Part shown: in pieces, positions 11,881-22,889 of the stretch
How positions within the stretch are numbered: the first letter of the stretch is position 1
Layout: every line of letters begins with the position of its first letter
Assembly (NCBI GenBank): GCA_029961685.1
Contig: JARWKL010000004.1
Span: 22,077,610 to 22,141,609, forward strand
From: Aristolochia californica
Taxonomy: Eukaryota; Streptophyta; Magnoliopsida; Piperales; Aristolochiaceae
Length of the DNA: 64,000 nt
Direction: 5' to 3'
The notes under the pieces: model-generated
Database searches by the model: none
Told to the model about the DNA's origin: nothing
Seen by the model: only the letters and a program-made list of their open reading frames with translations
Made by a program: the position numbers and the translations under genes

Positions 11881-13410
11881 TGACTTCTCCTCAACAACAA
11901 TGGATTTGTAAATTGATGGGATTCGACTTTACTATGGAATACCGTGCAGACAGGTTAAACAAGGCAGCCAATGCCTTATCACGACGTTTGGAGACTCTGC
12001 CGCTTCTATATGCTATCAACCAACCTCGTTTTATTCTTTTAGACTTGGTCAAGGAGGAAAATGCCAGCAATTCGGTTCTTCTCGATATGCACAAGAAATT
12101 TATAGAGGGGACCATGGACTCTAGATGGACCATTCAGGATTCTCTTATTTATTACAAATTTTTTTTTCAGCCATCATCTCTGCATACCATGACAACACTC
12201 ATGAAGGCATCCAGAAAACATTGCATCACATTCGAGCGGATTTCTATTGGTAGGCTATGAAGACCTCCATTGTAGCATATGTATGATCTTGTCTGGTGTG
12301 TCAATGTAACAAGGCCGAACACTTAAGTTCCACGGGTCTTCTACAGCCTTTGGCACTTCCTACACAGGTGTAGGCCGATATTTCTATGGACTTCGTCGAA
12401 GGTCTTCCACAATCTTTGGGCAAGTCAATTTTATTTGTGGATGTGGATCGGTTCTCCATGTATGCTCACTTTATCCCCATGGCACACCCATATACAACAT
12501 CTAGAGTGGCACAGATATTTCTCATGCATATTGTTCATTTACATGGTATTCCCGAATTGATTGTCAGTGATCCTAATGATGTCTTTACTAGCACGTTTTG
12601 TCATGAATTGTTTCATCTATGCGACACCAAGTTGAAGTTCTCATCATCCTATCATCCTCAAACAGACAGCCAAACAGAGATAGTTAACCGCACTGTGGAA
12701 ATGTATTTCCGATGTCTAGTGGTGATCGTCCTAAAAATCGGGTTCAATGGCTACCGTGGGTGGAATATTGTTACAACACTTCCTTCCACACCGCTTTACA
12801 GTCTACTCCCTTCAACATTCTCTATGGCAGAGATCCTCCTTTGCTTCTCTCATATACTCTGGGCTCCACTCGCGTGGACTCTATTGATCAAACACTCATC
12901 GAACTAGACCAGGTTCTACAAAATATTTCGGATCGCCTCCTCAAATCACAAGTTCGTATGAAGGACTTCTACGACGAGGGACAACAAGATATCACATACA
13001 AAGAAGGTGACTATGTCCTATGACTCCATCCTTACCACCAAAACTCACTAGCGGGCCCATACCATCCTTACCACTTTCACTATTATTCCATGGATCGGGC
13101 CAGTCGCCTATCAATTGCAACTTCCCACAACGGCTAAACTCTATGATGTGTTCCATGTCTCCTTACTTAAATCCTTTAAGGGTCTACCTCCTTCGTTGAT
13201 CCCGTCCCTTTCTTCGGTGGACAATGGATGGGTTATTCTTACTCCAGCTACAGTATTGTGTGCCAATCGTATTAATAACGAGTGGGAGATTCTAGTACAA
13301 TGGAAGGACACCGGACAAGAGGCTGCTACATGGGAACAACTTGCCAACTTCAAACTGGTCTACCCAACTTATGAGCTTGAGGACAAGCTCTTTCTCCAAG
13401 GAGGAGGCAG
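11880..13410 (+). pseudogene. gypsy integrase and chromodomain-like tail of I
   Basis: The end of RNase H (MEYRADRLNKAANALSRR) leads into the degraded HHCC region (SCLVCQCNKAEH) and the integrase core: MDFVEGLP (12388), IVSDPNDVFTS, SSYHPQTDSQTEIVNRTVE. A frame change at about 12710-12720 continues the core to PFNILYGRDPPLLL. The tail at 13115-13400 has LPTTAKLYDVFHVSLLK and a chromodomain-like EILVQWKDTGQEAATWE, ending KLFLQGG. This suggests a chromovirus that targeted particular chromatin. Several stops; not functional. Confidence 0.8.
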
Positions 13411-13411
13411 A

Positions 13412-13414
<3 letters not shown>

Positions 13415-13446
<32 letters not shown>
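13415..13446 (+). repeat. Run of 32 G at the polypurine tract of I
   Basis: An uninterrupted run of 32 G lies 7 bases before the 3' LTR, at the place where the polypurine tract is expected. The related element J has only GGGGGAGAG there (24785-24792). Confidence 0.9.
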
Positions 13447-13448
<2 letters not shown>

Positions 13449-13453
13449 GCAGA

Positions 13454-14281
13454 TGTTGAAGACTCAATAGCTCATCGAGTCACCCAAAGGAAGCGGCAAT
13501 GACTCATTGAGTTAACTACTTTTAAATTTCATAATTTATATTGTTTTAAGTATATTTTTTTCATTAAGTATGTAAGGATCCAGGTCGCATGGGCAAAATT
13601 ATCAATTTAAGCCCTAAAACTCTAATGACGTTAAACCCTATTTAGAGGGTAGAGAAATAGAAGAAGATCAAGCATTGAATTAGATTAAATAGGGTTTGGA
13701 GTTCTCCTTGAGGAGCTCTAGGGTTTCGGAGGTCTCCTTGACGAGCTCCAGGTATAGTTTCTCTCTTTATTTGGGTTTATTCTCTTCCTTTTTGAATTCT
13801 GTTTGCATTGATTTGGGAAAGGATTGTTGCTGTTTTCGAGTTGTTTCCAAGTTCACTTAGAGGCTGCCCTTCATCCACAGCAGCAACAGGGGCCTTCCCT
13901 CCTTCATTCCGAGCAAGGTTAGGGGTTTCCCCAATCCCCAACCCGAGAGTAACCTCTAAAGAGGTGCTTTAGCCTATACACGAACAAGGTAGGATTAGGA
14001 ACACCTAATCCATCATACGTGAACATCAGTACCTGGCCAAGAGGGTCCTTAGCCTCTTAGAAGTGAGCAACCAAGGGTTCAACCCCTTATTGTTTGCGAG
14101 CAGCAAGGGTTCTCAACCCTTACCATGAAAAACAAAGAAAGGAGACTCCTTTTCAGTCTTACCGAGAACACCAAAGAAAGGAGCCTTCTTTTCCTCCTTA
14201 CTGAGAGCAGCAACTCTATGACAGTGCTAGATTCACAAATCTCATGCCGAGTTACTCGATCCATGGCTAGGGACCATAACA
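13454..14281 (+). repeat. 3' LTR of I (828 bp)
   Basis: Begins TGTTGAAGACTC and ends GGGACCATAACA. It matches the 5' LTR with scattered substitutions and small indels, for example an extra segment near 14065-14100. Confidence 0.85.
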
Positions 14282-15112
14282 TGTACCTGCTCCTGATGAA
14301 AGAGTACTAAGTTAAACTATTGATTACATAATTGCATGGCCTTCCACCTTTTTCATATGACCTTCTCGTGTATACATTGACAACAACATTATGTCCATTG
14401 CTTACAGCATGGTTTTTCTCCAGAAAAGCCTTTTCTAATTTCCATGTAAGAAGATCATCTATGGGATGGCTGTTTCCCAATTCCTGATAGTTCATGTGCC
14501 CTTAAGTCTATAGTGACAACATTTCCTTTGCCTTGTTTATTGTGAAGCTTTTTATGGTGAAGTGGCCACAAAAAAAATCACATATTTTATAGCACCCTAA
14601 TGTTTAGTGCCCTCTAAGAAGTAGGCAAATTCGTCTGAAATTTTTTCTTCCCTCGCATCCAAACTTCAGCAAGTTCCTCACCTTCACCAATGCCTCCTTT
14701 AACATGACCAAGCTTTCAATGGCATCTTCAAACTTGACGACACCAACACTCTAAAGACTCAATGAGGATCTTCTTAATTATCATCTGATAGCAGCCTCTC
14801 TTGAAGAATCTCTCTAGACAAAATTGTAATTTACATAGAAATTTTCAAGATTCTCTCCTTTAATTTTGTAATATTTCCTTGATTGATTTGATTAGGGAGC
14901 CTAATTTATTGATAAGTTTCTCCTAAAAATGTAATGAAAAGAGTATAAATAGGGGTCTTGGTTGAAGGAAAAATCAATCAAGCCTATGCCCAAATCTCTT
15001 GCTCTCCTCTCTCTCCCCAAAAATTTGTCCTCACTCTTCTCTCTCCCTTTCTCTCCTTCTTTACTTTGTCCCTCTTCCTTTGTCCCTCTCTCCCCCTTTC
15101 CTAGAAGCCTTC
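14282..15112. other. Unassigned stretch between I and J
   Basis: A minus-strand ORF at 14307-14495 (MNYQELGNSHPIDD..) has no family I recognise. At 14845-15112 the plus strand looks like the end of an LTR or a promoter: AT-rich DNA, a TATA-like TATAAATAGGGG at about 14943-14954, then a pyrimidine-rich run. No matching second LTR copy was found. Confidence 0.35.
14943..14954 (+). promoter_or_regulatory. TATA-like motif
   Basis: TATAAATAGGGG is followed about 60-160 bp later by a CT-rich leader-like stretch. This resembles plant LTR promoters (compare 37804 in element A). What it would drive is unclear, since element J interrupts at 15113. Confidence 0.3.
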
Positions 15113-15243
15113 TGTTATGAACTCGATAACGAGCCGGGTAACTCAATGGCACCGTGGGTCAGTCAATGGGTACTGCATCTTTTAATTATATTTATGTTTT
15201 TATGCTATTTCAGTTTAAATATACCTCAGGCGCATTTTTATAA

Positions 15244-15505
15244 GGGAATTTCACTTAAATACCCATTTAAAATAAAATATTTTTAAAAATACCGACGTCA
15301 TCAAAATATTTCTAAAACTACCCAACTTTGACCGGTCAAATGCCTATGTGTGGAGTCAAACGCTACACATAAGCTTTGACTACTTATGTGTCGCCATGTC
15401 ATCTGTGTAGTAAACATAGATCGACACGTCGTCTGCCACGTCATTATTTTACCATGTCATCTACCACGTAAGCTGACACATCATTAAATAAAAATTAAAT
15501 AATCC
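15244..15505. repeat. Left terminal inverted repeat of the Mutator-like element
   Basis: Begins GGGAATTTCACTTAAATACC and pairs with the reverse complement of 16625-16882. It contains several ACGT cores (GACGTCATC, CACGTCGTC, CACGTCATT, CACGTAAGC). Confidence 0.8.
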
Positions 15506-15569
15506 TCCCTGTATTCCACCGCATTGTTTTTCAAAATAAGTTATTTTAAATGCCTTATGTGTCCCTTCT

Positions 15570-16050
15570 CATCGTTCTCCTCTCCTCTCCTCTCCTCTCG
15601 CCCTCTCACCGCCACTCGGCCTCCTCTCCTCTCCTCTCGCCCCCTCTCCTCTCGCCCTCTCGCCGCCGATCGGCCTCCTCTCCTCTCCTCTCGCCCCCTC
15701 TTCTCTCCTCTCACCCCCTCTCCTCTCGCCCTCTCTCCGCCGCTTTGCCTCGGCCTCCTCTGGCCTTGCCGTCTCTCCTCTCACTGTCGTCGCTTGGCCT
15801 CGACCTCCTCTCCTCTCCTCTTTCCCCCTCTCCTCTCGTCCTCTCACCGCCGCTTGGCCTCGGCCTCCTCTGGCCTCGCCCTCTTTCCTCTTGCTGTCGT
15901 CGCTCAACCTCGACCTCCTCTCCTCTCCTCTCCTCTCCCCCCCTCTCCCCTCTCCTCTCCTCTCCTCTCCTCTCCCCTCTCGTAGTGCCTGCTGCCGCCG
16001 CTCCCCACTGCTCGGCCTCAGACTTCGCCCTCGACGCCCCCCGCTCAATT
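15570..16050 (+). repeat. CT-rich low-complexity block
   Basis: Imperfect tandem repeats of CTCCTCTCCTCTCGCCC with GCCGCC and TCGGCCTCC interspersed. It is much richer in GC than its surroundings. Long open frames on both strands (for example 15524-15985 + and 15569-16048 -) come from the repeat and are not credible genes. Confidence 0.75.
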
Positions 16051-16624
16051 AAAAAATTAAAAAATATTTTAAATCTATAATAAAATATGTTAAATTAGTA
16101 AGAGTAAAAATTTTAAATTAATTATATATTTATTTTATTTTTAATTAGTTTAAATATAAGGTAATAATAAATTTAAAAAAAACGTATTAATAAATTTGAT
16201 TTTTAAACTCAAAACTAAAATTTTCAAATTTTTTTATTAAAATAAAATTTAAATTGATAATAAAAAGGTGTTAAAATGGTAAGAGTAAGATTTTTTATAA
16301 CTTATTATTCTAAATATAAGGTAATAAAAAGTGTACTGGTACATTTATTTTTTAAACACAAGTAAATATTTTATATTTTTTCAGTTAATAAATATTTTTA
16401 ATTGATAATAAAAGGTGTTGTAAGATTTTTAATTAACTAATATATATTTTTAATAATTTGTTATTTTGTAAGTAATATGATAAAAATTATACGAATAAAT
16501 TATATTTTTAAACTCTAAAATAATTTTTAGGCTTCGAGACATAATATTTATTACTTTTCCCAAAGATAAATGTCCATAGATATTAGGTAATAAAATATGT
16601 ATCTGATTTTTTTATTTTTTTTTA

Positions 16625-16882
16625 AAAAATTAATTTGTATTTAATGACGTGTCAGCTTACGTGGCAGATGACATGGTAAAATAATGACGTGGCAGACGAC
16701 GTGTTGATCTAGTTTACTACACAGATGACGTGGCAACACATAAGTAGTCAAAGCTTATGTGTCGCTTTTGACTGTACACATAGGCATTTGACCGGTCAAA
16801 GTTAGGTAGTTTTAGAAATATTTTGATGACGTTTGGTATTTTTAAAAATATTTTATTTAGATGGGTATTAAGTGAAATTTCC
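16625..16882. repeat. Right terminal inverted repeat of the Mutator-like element
   Basis: Its reverse complement begins GGAAATTTCACTTAATACCC and follows the left repeat for about 260 bp, with few substitutions and one-base indels. Confidence 0.8.
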
Positions 16883-17535
16883 TTTTTATAATTTTCACCC
16901 TAAACTCGTGTTGGCGTGAACTATGTGTGAGGCAAAATGGAAATGAATCGTCAAGACTCATTTTATCTCCAAACAGGATCTGAGGTCTCCTTCTAGAGCT
17001 CAGGATCGGGAGTTCCCCTTGAGCTCTAGTTATCCCCTCATAATCCTATCTCATTGTCTTAAATCATAAGGTTTCCTACAGATCTAAGCACTGAACAGCA
17101 GCCGAAGCTTCTCTGGTTTTAGCTGCTGTTGTTCGTGGTGTTTCACGGCAGAATCCAGGCTCGGGAAGACGAAGCGACACTCGGGGAGCTGCTGCTGAGG
17201 TGATCGGAGAAAAGCCGGTAGGTTGCTTCCTACAACAGGGCAGAAGTGTACTTGTGTGTTGAGAAGGTCCCCGAGCACGACGACCGCAGAGGAGTGCTGT
17301 CGGATTTCCGCCAGAACAGCAGGGCTCTGTTCAGACGTTGAGCCACCGGCGGCCCCTTGCTGTCCGGCCACCGAGCACGACCATGGTGGAGTTCCCTTTT
17401 CCCGGTGATGGCAGGGAGGTAGCCATCCGATCAGGCCAACATCCAGAGATCTGCCCCGTCCATATCGACGAGCTACGGTGATAACAAAGTTTATTGTTTC
17501 ATTAAGCAACAGCAGCAAGCGGCTGTCCCTACCTC

Positions 17536-17755
17536 CCCAGATCTGTGGGCCCTCTCTCAGACACTGTTGCTGTCCAGATCCTGTCCAGATCTGTGGGCCA
17601 GACCAGTCCAGATCTGTGGGGCCTCTCTCTTTCAGACACTATGCTGTCCAGATCCAGCTCAGCCCAGATCTGTGGGCCGTCTCTCTCTCTAGCAATGTTG
17701 TTGTCCAGATCCAGTCCAGATCTGTGGGCCACACCAGTTCAGATCTGTGGGTCCA
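17536..17755 (+). repeat. CAGATCTGTGGGCC minisatellite in the J 5' LTR
   Basis: Six copies of CAGATCTGTGGG (T/G)CC-type units are interspersed with TCCAGATCCAG and CTCTCTCAGACACT. The 3' LTR has only three such units, one degenerate (25548-25665). Confidence 0.8.
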
Positions 17756-17819
17756 CTCCATCTGGATCCATCCGTCCCTCGCTGAGTTACGCGATCCATG
17801 ACTCGGGACCCTAACGTCT

Positions 17820-17831
17820 TGGTATCAAATC
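17820..17831 (+). other. Primer binding site of J
   Basis: TGGTATCAAATC lies four bases after the 5' LTR, a partial initiator-Met tRNA match. Confidence 0.65.
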
Positions 17832-17839
17832 AAGGTAAC

Positions 17840-18565
17840 ATGGGGGATCCGTCCCATAGTGAAGAGCTAAGAAACCTTGCCAGAGAACTGCAAACAGAAA
17901 ATTAAGCTCGAATGGCAAAGATGATGGAACAAATCAATAGCAGAGTTTCTGAGATTGTGGCGGGATTAAACCGACCCTTGACACTACACGAAGAATGGAA
18001 GAACACTCTTATAGCAGAGGGGGAGAGCAATATTTTGGGCGCAATGGCCATCTGGCACATGGTAGAGGGTTCGTACCCAGGTACACAAAAATTGATTTTA
18101 CCACCTACACCGGATCAGTCAACCCCTTAATTTGGCTACACAGATGCGAAATTTTTTTGCCCACCAAGGCACATCTGACATGGACAGGGTGAGTTTAGCT
18201 GTCGTCCACTTGATGGATGAAGCTCAACTCTGGTTCCATCAAGTGGAATTGGACCGCTTGGTCATTGATTGGGAAGAGTTTAAAGAGCTATGCACGATAC
18301 GGTTCGGACTGCCAGCTTACAACAACCCTTTGGGGGACTAGGTCTTGTTACGACAAATTGAATCAGTGGAAGCATACCAGACTCAATTTCAAGAAAAATT
18401 AGTGCGATCACACCACCTAGTTCAACGAGACCAACATGTAAATTTGTTTACAGCAGGGCTTACTAATTCCTTGGAACTGGAGGTGGAACTCCATGCGCCT
18501 ACTGATTAGGGCGACCGATGAATTTAGCTCGAACAATGGAAACAAAACAGCAGATTCAAATCATC
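17840..18565 (+). pseudogene. gypsy Gag of J, first part
   Basis: Starts at ATG 17840 (MGDPSHSEELRNLARELQTE), followed by a stop and then MAKMMEQINSRVSEI. Frameshifts scatter the capsid core over three frames: KIDFTTYTGSVNPLIWLHRC, then MDEAQLWFHQVELDRL and WEEFKELCTIRFGLP. It is the counterpart of 9051-9800 in element I and of the same clade. Sequence departs from Gag at about 18565, where element K begins. Confidence 0.75.
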
Positions 18566-18899
18566 GTGGAGTTGCATAACTCTATTTTTTCTGCAACTTT
18601 GTATTCCGGTGATCCTGAAGATGACCGCCGATGACCTTACCCCCTGCTTGCTATTGCCACCGATCATCGCTGTCACCGAGGGAAGCCGACTTGCAGAAAG
18701 AGAACAAAGTTCTGCGACGATGGTCCTGTAGGCGAAACCACATCGCCGACGAGTACCGACGATTGCTGACGAGCGCCGACAACGGCACCACCACCCCGTT
18801 GTCAAAGGAAGCCGAAGCTTCCTTGCCGCTGCCGAAGAAGAAAGGTGATTTGTTTTTTTTTTTTTTGAAACTTAGGAACTACTGTTCCTTTATTTTTTC

Positions 18900-19113
18900 T
18901 GCCGACTGAACCGACCCAAACATTTGGGTCAACCGAATCGGACTAAAATTGAACCGGACCAGCACCGGACTATAACCGGACCGGACCAACACTGGACCGG
19001 ACTAGAATTGAACCTGACCAGATTGCACTGAACCGGACTAGATCGAACCGAGCTGGACCAGACTGAACCAAACCGGACCGGATTAGACAAGACCAGACCA
19101 AATTTCCAGATCG
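18900..19113 (+). repeat. GGACCGGAC-type minisatellite in the K leader
   Basis: About 200 bp of degenerate units built on (T/A)GAACCGGACYAG / ACCGGACCGGAC, ending just before the gag ATG at 19114. It reads open in places but is low-complexity; I treat it as untranslated leader. Confidence 0.7.
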
Positions 19114-19760
19114 ATGGCCACCACTACAGGCACATCCACCGAACTTATCCCATCACCACAGATTATAGTCCACCAAGACAATTCTACATTTCCAACTGGA
19201 ATCATCCTCGATGAGACCAATTATTCATTATGGTCCCAACTCATGGAGATGTGAATTGGCGCACGCAACAAAGCTAGATACCTCACCAGCGAAACAAAAA
19301 AACCAACATCTGGTGATGTCCATCTTGGAGCATGGATTACTGAAAATCAAAGAGTTAAAAGTTGGCTTATTGACTCCATGAGTCCATTGCTAATGTAGCG
19401 ATTTATTCGCCTCTCCACTGCCAAGGAGATATGGGAAGCAGTATAAAAAACGTTCTATGATAGATGAAACTTGTATATTTGAGCTGAACCAGAGATATTT
19501 TTCTACCAAACAAAATGGTAGACCGTTATCCACGTACTACAATGAACTGCTTGCTATTTTCCAGGAGATTGATCATAGGACTATATCTTAGGAAGGAACA
19601 GTAGAAGGGCTAATCCAGTTGCACTCTGTAATGGCTAGGCTTCGGGTTCATATTTTCCTCAGTGGGCTTGACTCCGAGTTTGATCAAGTTCGTGGAGAAA
19701 TTTTGCTAAAAGACCCCAAACTTGGAAAGTACATATGTATATGTTAGACACGAATATCAA
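19114..19760 (+). pseudogene. copia Gag of K
   Basis: Start ATG 19114 (MATTTGTSTELIPSPQIIV). The copia Gag core then appears: TNYSLWSQLMEM, a stop, GARNKARYLT, WLIDSMSPLL, TAKEIWEAV. Further stops and frameshifts follow to the FLSGLDSEFDQVRGEIL-like block near 19655-19705. The order and motifs are those of plant copia Gag. Non-functional. Confidence 0.7.
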
Positions 19761-19772
19761 TAGAGACAGACA

Positions 19773-20378
19773 ATGGGGAGCTATCATCTAGTATCAGAGA
19801 ACTCGGCGATGTTGGTCAACCAAAACCGACAAGGATCATCAAGCAGTCGGAACCCTCAATCCTCTGGAAAAGGTAACAAACGTGTATATATATACTGCGG
19901 AGAAAAAGTACATTCACAACAACGATGTTATGAGATTATTGGCTATCCAGAGTGGTGGGATTTCTCAAAAAAACCCCGTAAAAAGATTGTTGGGAAAGCT
20001 ATGGTGACATCCATGGAAGGTAATCAGGAGCTACCTACGACAAATGTTGGCCATTCAGGTATTCTCGATAATCCATCAGTATTCTCTGTACATTCTAAGA
20101 ATAGACCTTGGATTATTGATACAGGTGCATCCGATCACATGACAAGGGATCCCAGTCAGTTACAATCCATCCTACCTTCTCCACAATCTGTTATTTCAAT
20201 AGCCAATGGTAGTACCTCTCCTATTACTGGGGAAGGATCGGTTATATTATCCAATAATCTTACATTAGACACTGTCCTTGTGGTTTCCTCTCTTGAATAT
20301 AATCTTTTGCCTATTAGCCAAATTACTTTCACTCTTGCTTGTACTGTAACTTTTTGGCCCTCATTTTGTGTCTTTTAA
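19773..20378 (+). pseudogene. copia zinc knuckle and protease of K
   Basis: A 201-residue open frame. A knuckle remnant (YIYCGEKVHSQQRCYEIIGYP, first cysteine lost) is followed by protease with PWIIDTGASDHMTRDPSQL (D-T-G active site intact, about 20106), SVISIANGSTSPITGEGSV and LVVSSLEYNLLPISQI. It is the best preserved protease in the window, but it is cut off by a stop at 20377-20379. Confidence 0.8.
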
Positions 20379-20399
20379 GACATTCTAACCCGGAAGATT

Positions 20400-21410
20400 C
20401 TTGGTTATGGTGTTAGACGGGGCAAACTCTACTATTTGGAGTTGACAGAGAACGGGGGATCGAAAATCAGTCAGACAAATCAAGCTAGCAGTGAAGATAA
20501 TGCTCAAACAACTGTATGGTTATGGCACCGATGATTAGGCCACCTTTCCTTTGGTTATCTTAAGAAATTGAGACCTCAAATTTTTTCAGGTTTGAATGAT
20601 GTGCATTTTCATTGTGACATATGTGAATTGGCTAAGAGCCACCGTATTGCTTATTTACTGAATTTGAATAAAAGTTTTGAACCTTTTGAGGTTATTCATT
20701 CCGATATTTGGGGTCCAGCTAAGGTTCCCTCTATTTCTAGAGCTTGTTACTTTGTGACATTTATTGATGAATGCACTAAAATGACTTGGGCATCTTTGCT
20801 TATACAAAAGAGTGATGCGTGTCTAGCATTTTAGAAATTCCATACAATGATACATACTCAATACCAAAAGCAAATTTGTGTTTTGTAATCTCACAATGGT
20901 ACTGAGTTTGTTAATGCTTAACTCAAAAATTTTCTGACCAATCATGGAGTTCCTTATCAGACCTCTTGCACCTATACTCCCCAATAGAATGGATTGGCAG
21001 AAAGAAAGAATAGACAAATTTTGGAAGTAGTGCATGCCTCTCTCTTTGGCATGAACATACCTCGATTTTATTGGGGCGAAGCTGTCAAATCTACTGCCTA
21101 CCTCATCAATCGAACACCTTCTAGAGTACTAGATTTTCAAACTCCTCTATGCAAGCTGCAATCCCTGATTTCAATTCCCCATCTTTCGAACCTTGAACCC
21201 CGAATTTTTGGGTGTACCGCATATGTTCATATCCCAAAGATCTTTCGAAATAAATTTGATCCATGTGCCAAGCGATGTGTATTTGTTGGCTACTCTGAAT
21301 TTCAAAAAGGATATCGGTGTTATGATCCACACACCAACAAGCTCCATGTGACTCTAGATGTCTCCTTCCATGAATCAGTACTTTATTATTCAGGGGGAGT
21401 TTCTTGAACA
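20400..21410 (+). pseudogene. copia integrase of K
   Basis: The GAG-pre-integrase block (LWHR*LGHLSFGYLKKLRP, about 20518) is followed by the zinc-binding remnant FHCDICELAKSHR and the core: VIHSDIWGPAKVPS, FVTFIDECTKMTWASL, then stops, SHNGTEF, GVPYQTSCTYTPQ*NGLAERKNR and FYWGEAVKSTAYLINRTPS. The D, D, E residues are still readable. The 20994-21407 frame runs on to YDPHTNKLHVTLDVSFHES. At least four stops. Confidence 0.8.
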
Positions 21411-21849
21411 TCTCTACAGGGGGAGAGTTCAAGTGAAGAGAATGTTCCACATGAAAATAACGGAGGTATTGAGTTTATTGAGTTACAAGCGCTGCATAAA
21501 TTTTTCAAGTGTCATGATGTGCAACAAGACTGTGATTCAGTAATTTCTCTTGAAGAACCCCCAGAGTTGCCCCCCGTCTGCACCAATAACTGAAGAATCA
21601 ACCCGGAATGTTCCTCCTTAGGTAAATAAGAATCATGTGTTTGATGAGTCTAATGAAACATGTCTTCCTACAGAAAATATACCCCCTAGATATCCACAAA
21701 GATTGAATAAGGGAGTTCCAAAAAAACTGTATGAACCTGATCTTGAAGCCAAGACCAAATACTCAATCAATAACTATGTGTCCTCCCATAGGTTGACTAA
21801 ATCGTATGCATTTACTGTTGATCAATTATCCAAGGTTTATATTCCTAGT

Positions 21850-22880
21850 TAATGTGCAGGATGTATTAGCTGATCCAAAATGAAAAAAGGCGATGAACGA
21901 AGAGATGGAGGTTCTACAAAAAAATGCAACTTGGGAACTTGTTCCCCAACCTAAAGGAGTAAAAAAAATTGCATGTCGATGGGTGTTCACATTGAAACTC
22001 AAACAGAATGGAAGTATTGACAGATATAAAGCTCAACTAGTTGCAAAGGGATATACGTAAAGGTATGGGATAGACTATCAGGATACTTTTGCACCAGTAG
22101 CTAAGATAAATACAATTCACATTCTTATATCTATAGTAGCAAATTGAGACTAGCCCCTACAACAATTTGACGTTAAAATGACCTTCCTCAACTTAGAAGA
22201 AGAAGTCTACATGGAGCCTACCACCCAGTGTAAAAAGTAGTTCTTTGTGTCAAGGTGACGTTTGTAAATCGAAGAAGTCATTGTATGGGCTGAAACATTC
22301 ACCTAGGGCATAGTTTGGGAGATTCTCAGCTACAATGAAGGAGTTTGGTTATAAACAAAGTAACTCAGATCATACTTTGTTTATAAAACACAAAGAAGGA
22401 AAGGTAACAACTTTAATTGTATATGTTGATGATATGGTCGTGACAGGAGATGACCCAGGTGAAATGCAAGCTTTACAGGAGTATTTAGCCACTAAATTCG
22501 AAATGAAGGATCTCAGACAACTTAAATAGTTTTTGGGAATTGAGGTTGCAAGATCAAAACATGGAGTTTTCCTTTCACAGCGAAAATATGTGTTGGATCT
22601 TCTAGCCGAAACAAGAATACTTGACAGTAAACAAATAGAGACACCCATGGAAACGCATCATAAACTCGAAATTCTTCCAAATCAAATCCTAGCAGACAAA
22701 GGGGGTTATCAGCGATTAGTTGGAAGATTAATCTACCTATCACACATGAGGTCCGATGTAGCATATGCAGTAAGCGTTGTGAGTCAGTTCATGCATGCAC
22801 CAAGTGAAGAACATATGGAAGCAGTCTATCGGATCTTGAGATACTTAAAGAATGCTCCAGGAAAAGGTTTGTTATTCTAA
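21850..22880 (+). pseudogene. copia reverse transcriptase of K
   Basis: RT starts at about 21880 (WKKAMNEEMEVLQKNATWEL) and contains ACRWVFTLK, GSIDRYKAQLVAKGYT, the polymerase motif IVYVDDMVVTGDD (YVDD at 22432-22443), FLGIEVARSKHGVFLSQRKY, and QRLVGRLIYLSHMRSDVAYA. The catalytic YVDD is intact. Stops at about 22527 and 22878 break the frame. It belongs to the same broad copia group as A, B and D but is clearly a different family. Confidence 0.8.
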
Positions 22881-22889
22881 AAAGACGGT

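Larger units (their letters stand above)
8219..14281 (+). mobile_element. Ty3/gypsy element I, near full length
   Basis: LTRs lie at 8219-9027 and 13454-14281, with a primer site at about 9031 and the gene order gag, protease, RT, RNase H, integrase, chromodomain-like tail. This is the layout of a plant gypsy chromovirus. Stops and frameshifts in every domain make it non-autonomous. The flanking 5-mers (tataa / tgtac) do not match, so the target duplication is lost, or one end is misplaced. Confidence 0.85.
15244..16882. mobile_element. Non-autonomous Mutator-like element (1,639 bp)
   Basis: Terminal inverted repeats of about 260 bp (15244-15505 and 16625-16882) are flanked by a perfect 9-bp target duplication, TTTTTATAA (15235-15243 and 16883-16891). 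A 9-bp duplication and long inverted repeats are the signature of Mutator-like elements. The intact 3' LTR of J shows the empty site near 24905 (TATTTTTGTAATTTTC). The core holds a CT-rich, GC-rich low-complexity block (15570-16050) and AT-rich DNA (16050-16620), with no transposase. The element must have been moved by a helper elsewhere. The CT-rich block could be a captured fragment, but I recognise no gene in it. Confidence 0.8.
15113..17816 (+). repeat. 5' LTR of J, interrupted
   Basis: Starts TGTTATGAACTCGATAACG and ends GGACCCTAACG; it is the counterpart of 24797-25734. The Mutator-like element at 15244-16882 splits it after its first 131 bp. The last 280 bp contain a CAGATCTGTGGGCC minisatellite. 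Confidence 0.8.

Noticed and set aside
8219..14281. A 5-bp target duplication for element I
   Set aside because: The flanks tataa and tgtac do not match, and no shift of a few bases gave a convincing pair.
15524..16080. Long overlapping ORFs of 150-180 codons on both strands in the CT-rich block
   Set aside because: Ser/Leu/Pro and Arg/Glu/Gly repeats on opposite strands come from one low-complexity repeat with few stop codons. No domain or start context supports a protein.
18524..18909. ORFs of about 93 codons on both strands at the left end of K
   Set aside because: They lie in the leader of K, between the gypsy gag break and the copia gag start, with no recognisable domain.
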